From NCBI GenBank assembly GCA_003170415.1, contig PMZJ01000006.1, positions 1-44,932 of the forward strand: a DNA stretch of 44,932 bases. The letters run 5' to 3'. Position numbers and translations under genes: made by a program. Under the pieces are notes generated by a model. That model was not told the DNA's origin. It saw only the letters and a program-made list of their open reading frames with translations, and made no database searches. This DNA comes from Phycisphaerales bacterium. Its GTDB lineage: Bacteria > Planctomycetota > Phycisphaerae > Sedimentisphaerales > Anaerobacaceae. Shown here piece by piece: positions 42,338 to 44,932 of this stretch. How positions within the stretch are numbered: position 1 is the stretch's first letter; the number at the start of each line of letters is the position of its first letter.

Positions 42338-43906
42338 TTAGTTCTTATTCCAGACAATCCGGGTCAAGGAGAATGGCGGTATAACGATTGGCCCCGCAGT
42401 ATCTTGCGTCTCTATTTTTGCGGCTGTTCTATCGAGATTGAGAAGGTTTGATACGGCGAGAGTTTCGACCCGGTTTGGATGCCGTCCTTTGACCAACGTT
42501 GAAGGGTCAAACGAAGAACTGGCAGAAGAAACATTCTCAACCAGGAGCGTCGTATGTTTCGGAGACTCAAAAAGCCCTCCCTCGACTGGCAGATATGATT
42601 CATTCTTCGCTCCACCACCGGGAACCGAATGTTCGCCTTCTTGTACTATGCGTTGGAAAGAACCGCCGCTATTAGCGGCCTCACTCAACCAGCACAGCGA
42701 GACAGCCGTGGGAACTGGGGCGTAGCTTCCCCGGCCATCCGGAACAAACATCGCGTGGGAATCTCGTGGTCTAAAACTATACATGAAAAAGAGCGACGTG
42801 GTTACCGAAGGATGACGCAGTTGGACCAACGCCATACGCGCCGTGGTCAGCATCTCCATCAGAGGAGACATTGGTTCAATAGCATTACTACGCTCGGTGA
42901 CCGTATTGGCTCCGCACGTATTCCATTCTGTAATCCAGATTTCTTTACCAGGCAGGCGGTGTTCTATATCCTGAAGGATTCGCTCAACTCCTTCATCCAC
43001 CCTGGCCATCATAGCATTTAGGCGTGCCACTGCATTTTGTGGCGTTGGCGGTGTTATCCCTGCCTCGGGGTCTCCCATCACTTCGCGCAAGCGTGGATAG
43101 AGATGCAGCGTAACGGCATCAAACCAGGGTTCCGGACGAAGATTCTCATCCCATTGCCGGAGCCGTTGCCCAAACTTACCCCTTAGCACATCAATGGCGC
43201 CTGCAGCAGCTTGTACAGCGACTTTGGTATTCGCGGGCAAGTAGGGCTTCAAGGCATCCAGATATTGTTTCATAATCCGCATGCTCGTCGGTTCATCGGG
43301 CCAGCGAGCCAGGCTCGTCGGATCGTTACCCATCGCAACCCAAAATTCATTTCCCAACTCAATGCGTTGCGGAACCATACCTTCACGAGATAGGCGCTTA
43401 AACCATTCTACCTGTTCGGAGACGCTTGAAGATTCCAGATTCGGGACAAGGATTATTTGGGCTCCAATCTGTCGAGAAAAAGATTCATACTGTTCAAATG
43501 TTACGCCGGTTGGCTTGCCACGGGCGATGTTTGCAGCCGCTTTGGCCCAAAACCGCACATAGGGGGAACTGTCGGGGCGCTCCTGAATTTCTATCAGTCC
43601 TGTGCGCCATTTGTAAAAGTTGGAGTCGGATCCGCCGGGAAAGCGGTCCAGCCCTATGGCCATTGTCTTCAGTACTGCTGTTTTGACCGGATCGTCCAGC
43701 AGATGTTCATAAAACGCTGTAGTGGAAGCTCCGAAAACGGGCCCCTGCAAGAGCCGTGGTCGCCCGATGGGCTTTAGCGTGAGGGTGTCAGCATCAGCCG
43801 AAAAGACAGTCATGCAAAATGAAAGGATGACTGCCGCCCAGAACAGGAAAAACAATCTCCTCATGGATTTACCACGTACTGTAAAAATATTCATCTCACC
43901 CATCAT
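42338..43906 (-). CDS. Secreted clan GH-A glycoside hydrolase, GH39-like
   Basis: The protein has a signal peptide (RRLFFLFWAAVILSFCMTVFSADA) and a TIM-barrel glycosidase body. IELGNEFW carries the clan GH-A acid/base Glu in an NE pair, and EIWITEWNTCG carries the nucleophile Glu. These motifs fit GH39, GH51 or GH79-type enzymes; substrate is unknown. I chose the ATG at 43906 (522 aa) because AGGA lies 7 bases upstream, and the same AAGG-type site and ATG are conserved in the 34.2 kb remnant. The ATGs at 43954 and 43864 are alternatives. Direct repeats flank the gene. Confidence 0.82.
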   Translation of the reverse strand: MMGEMNIFTVRGKSMRRLFFLFWAAVILSFCMTVFSADADTLTLKPIGRPRLLQGPVFGASTTAFYEHLLDDPVKTAVLKTMAIGLDRFPGGSDSNFYKWRTGLIEIQERPDSSPYVRFWAKAAANIARGKPTGVTFEQYESFSRQIGAQIILVPNLESSSVSEQVEWFKRLSREGMVPQRIELGNEFWVAMGNDPTSLARWPDEPTSMRIMKQYLDALKPYLPANTKVAVQAAAGAIDVLRGKFGQRLRQWDENLRPEPWFDAVTLHLYPRLREVMGDPEAGITPPTPQNAVARLNAMMARVDEGVERILQDIEHRLPGKEIWITEWNTCGANTVTERSNAIEPMSPLMEMLTTARMALVQLRHPSVTTSLFFMYSFRPRDSHAMFVPDGRGSYAPVPTAVSLCWLSEAANSGGSFQRIVQEGEHSVPGGGAKNESYLPVEGGLFESPKHTTLLVENVSSASSSFDPSTLVKGRHPNRVETLAVSNLLNLDRTAAKIETQDTAGPIVIPPFSLTRIVWNKN

Positions 43907-44339
43907 GCTGCCATCCTGTATGATTTCAAAAGCCCACCAAGATACTCCCGACATAGGAATTATATCGCGGAACCAAAGGGAAGACGACCAATTTCAGCAA
44001 AATAAGTTGCTTATAATATCAGCTCTCCCAAAAACTTAGCATCGGATGAATTTTTTATAGTACACAATGCGTGGTTTTAAGAACACACCGAAGACACTGA
44101 ATCATCGCTATCTGTCAGAAGACCTGCTGCGGCGTGTCGAGGGCGTCCGCAACCTGAGAAAAGTAATTTAAGAACTAATCGAAAACACCTGCCCCCCACA
44201 ATCGTTGGGACAGCCATATACATTATATCAGTTTGTTGCTTTGACAATAGCGTATATAATAATCTCAGATGGGCGCTGTAGTGGAGCACACCGAACAAGG
44301 AGCGGATTTGTGGTATTAAACAAAGAAGGAAATAAATTA
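43907..44339. other. 433-base divergent intergenic region
   Basis: It contains the conserved leader of the glycosidase gene (to 43961, shared with the 34.2 kb remnant), the right direct repeat (44013-44065) and, at 44233-44260, a weak promoter-like pair TTGTTG/TATAAT 16 bases apart upstream of the prepilin-like gene. No gene was found. Confidence 0.45.
44013..44065 (+). repeat. Right copy of the direct repeat flanking the glycosidase gene
   Basis: This 53-base stretch is nearly identical to 42258-42311 and in the same orientation, with one gap and about six substitutions. It lies about 110 bases upstream of the glycosidase start. Confidence 0.85.
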
Positions 44340-44822
44340 ATGAGACACGAAAAAAGGGCCTTTACGTTGATTGAGTTTTTGGTGCTCATTTCCATAATTG
44401 CGATACTGGCTGCGATAGTGATCCCCAGTTTACACCGTGCCAGTATGAACGCGGCGATACCCGTAGCGACAAATGGTGAGACAAAACAGGAAAAAGCCAA
44501 ACCCTCACCCGAGCCGCAGAATTTGCTTCCTCCTTTTAGTGAGGAACTTCAGGGGGATAACCCCGTGCGCGTGAAAAATCCAAACAACTTTGCCGTATCC
44601 ACTGGCATACGTTCAGGGGGACACGGCAAGAACTTCGACGTTCCCGCTGATGGGGTACAAACGGTAGATGTGCCAAATGGAAAATATGACATCTACTTCG
44701 TTTATTCAGATAGGCCCGATGCACTGTTTCAGGGGGACTCTTTTACCCTTAACAATAATGGTGTTGAAATACAAATAGTGCAGGTTGTGAACGGCAATTA
44801 CAACATCAGGCAGGTAAAATAG
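44340..44822 (+). CDS. Prepilin-type N-terminal domain protein
   Basis: The 160-residue protein has a type IV pilin/pseudopilin start: KRAFTLIEFLVLISIIAILAA, with Glu5 conserved but Ala in place of the usual Gly at -1, as in many planctomycete prepilin-like proteins. A Pro/Lys-rich linker follows (about residues 40-65), then a beta-rich C-terminal domain ending NGNYNIRQVK. It is likely a surface pseudopilin or secreted fibre protein. GAAGGA lies 9 bases upstream of the ATG at 44340; the longer frame from 44205 adds unlikely sequence. Confidence 0.8.
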   Translation: MRHEKRAFTLIEFLVLISIIAILAAIVIPSLHRASMNAAIPVATNGETKQEKAKPSPEPQNLLPPFSEELQGDNPVRVKNPNNFAVSTGIRSGGHGKNFDVPADGVQTVDVPNGKYDIYFVYSDRPDALFQGDSFTLNNNGVEIQIVQVVNGNYNIRQVK

Positions 44823-44892
44823 AAAAAGAAATGCCAAACAATGGCATCAATCGCGGCACGAATGGTCTCGGCGAACGCTTTACTTACATCAA

Positions 44893-44932
44893 TAGCGGGG
44901 GGAGGATTCGAACCTCCGACCTCCGGGTTATG
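44893..44932 (-). tRNA. tRNA-Met (CAU anticodon, initiator-like), 3' part only
   Basis: Read on the minus strand, the sequence starts in the anticodon loop (CAU, AA), then CCCGG, a short variable loop, the T arm ggagg-ttcgaat-cctcc, the acceptor half ccccgct and discriminator A. The CCC next to the loop is typical of initiator tRNA. No CCA is encoded. The 5' half lies beyond the window, so initiator versus elongator cannot be settled. Confidence 0.85.

Noticed and set aside
1-44932. CRISPR array or transposase/integrase gene
   Set aside because: No evenly spaced repeat-spacer series and no recognisable transposase or recombinase was found on either strand.

Overview
The window is about 45 kb of dense bacterial chromosome with moderate GC. 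It carries about 40 protein genes, one tRNA cut by the window edge, and an unusual number of short dispersed repeats. Several traits together point to an anaerobic or facultative planctomycete of the class Phycisphaerae (Sedimentisphaera-like). These are a HYExAFE-family protein, a DUF1080 plus TIM-barrel secreted protein, LamG and prepilin-like secreted proteins, a fused EtfB-EtfA, a pyruvoyl arginine decarboxylase, and siroheme-route heme genes. This placement is inference from gene content; there is no 16S gene in the window.

Layout. 1-2.4 kb: start of an unknown gene, proB, and a zinc-ribbon membrane protein. 2.4-6.2 kb (minus): fused electron-transfer flavoprotein followed by ETF-quinone oxidoreductase. 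6.4-9.2 kb: LamG protein, a SplB-like radical SAM protein linked to DNA repair, MazG-like hydrolase, Rrf2 regulator. 9.7-12.0 kb: an anti-sigma antagonist/kinase pair, a lipoprotein amidase, and an unknown protein ending at a clear terminator. 12.2-16.3 kb (minus): cobA-hemD, ahbC, hemB and nfu, which fit heme synthesis through siroheme. 16.4-21.3 kb: pyrD, the DUF1080/TIM-barrel protein, a membrane-anchored GspE-type ATPase and a CvpA-like protein. 21.4-23.2 kb (minus): exported HEAT-repeat protein. 23.8-25.3 kb: arginine decarboxylase and agmatinase (putrescine from arginine). 25.3-33.9 kb: RNA-processing and modification genes (CCA transferase family, rsmD, hisS, rluA-like, rsmE), small exported redox and lipoprotein genes, and hom.

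34.3-42.1 kb holds the most interesting locus. It is a tightly coupled five-gene plus-strand cluster: AmrS-type radical SAM enzyme; a 60-residue Tat-signal mini-protein; a membrane-anchored Memo-AMMECR1 fusion; a 1286-residue membrane protein joining a spermidine-synthase-like domain, a covalent-FMN domain and a NapH/NosR-like Fe-S domain; and ApbE, the enzyme family that attaches FMN. I read it as a possible membrane redox and maturation system whose small exported peptide may be the substrate.

42.3-44.8 kb holds a secreted clan GH-A glycosidase between two near-identical direct repeats, then a prepilin-like protein. A remnant of a second copy of the glycosidase gene, keeping only its two ends, lies at 34.2 kb. 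Short dispersed repeats also sit inside the reading frames of proB, the SplB-like gene, hemB and the rluA-like gene without breaking them.
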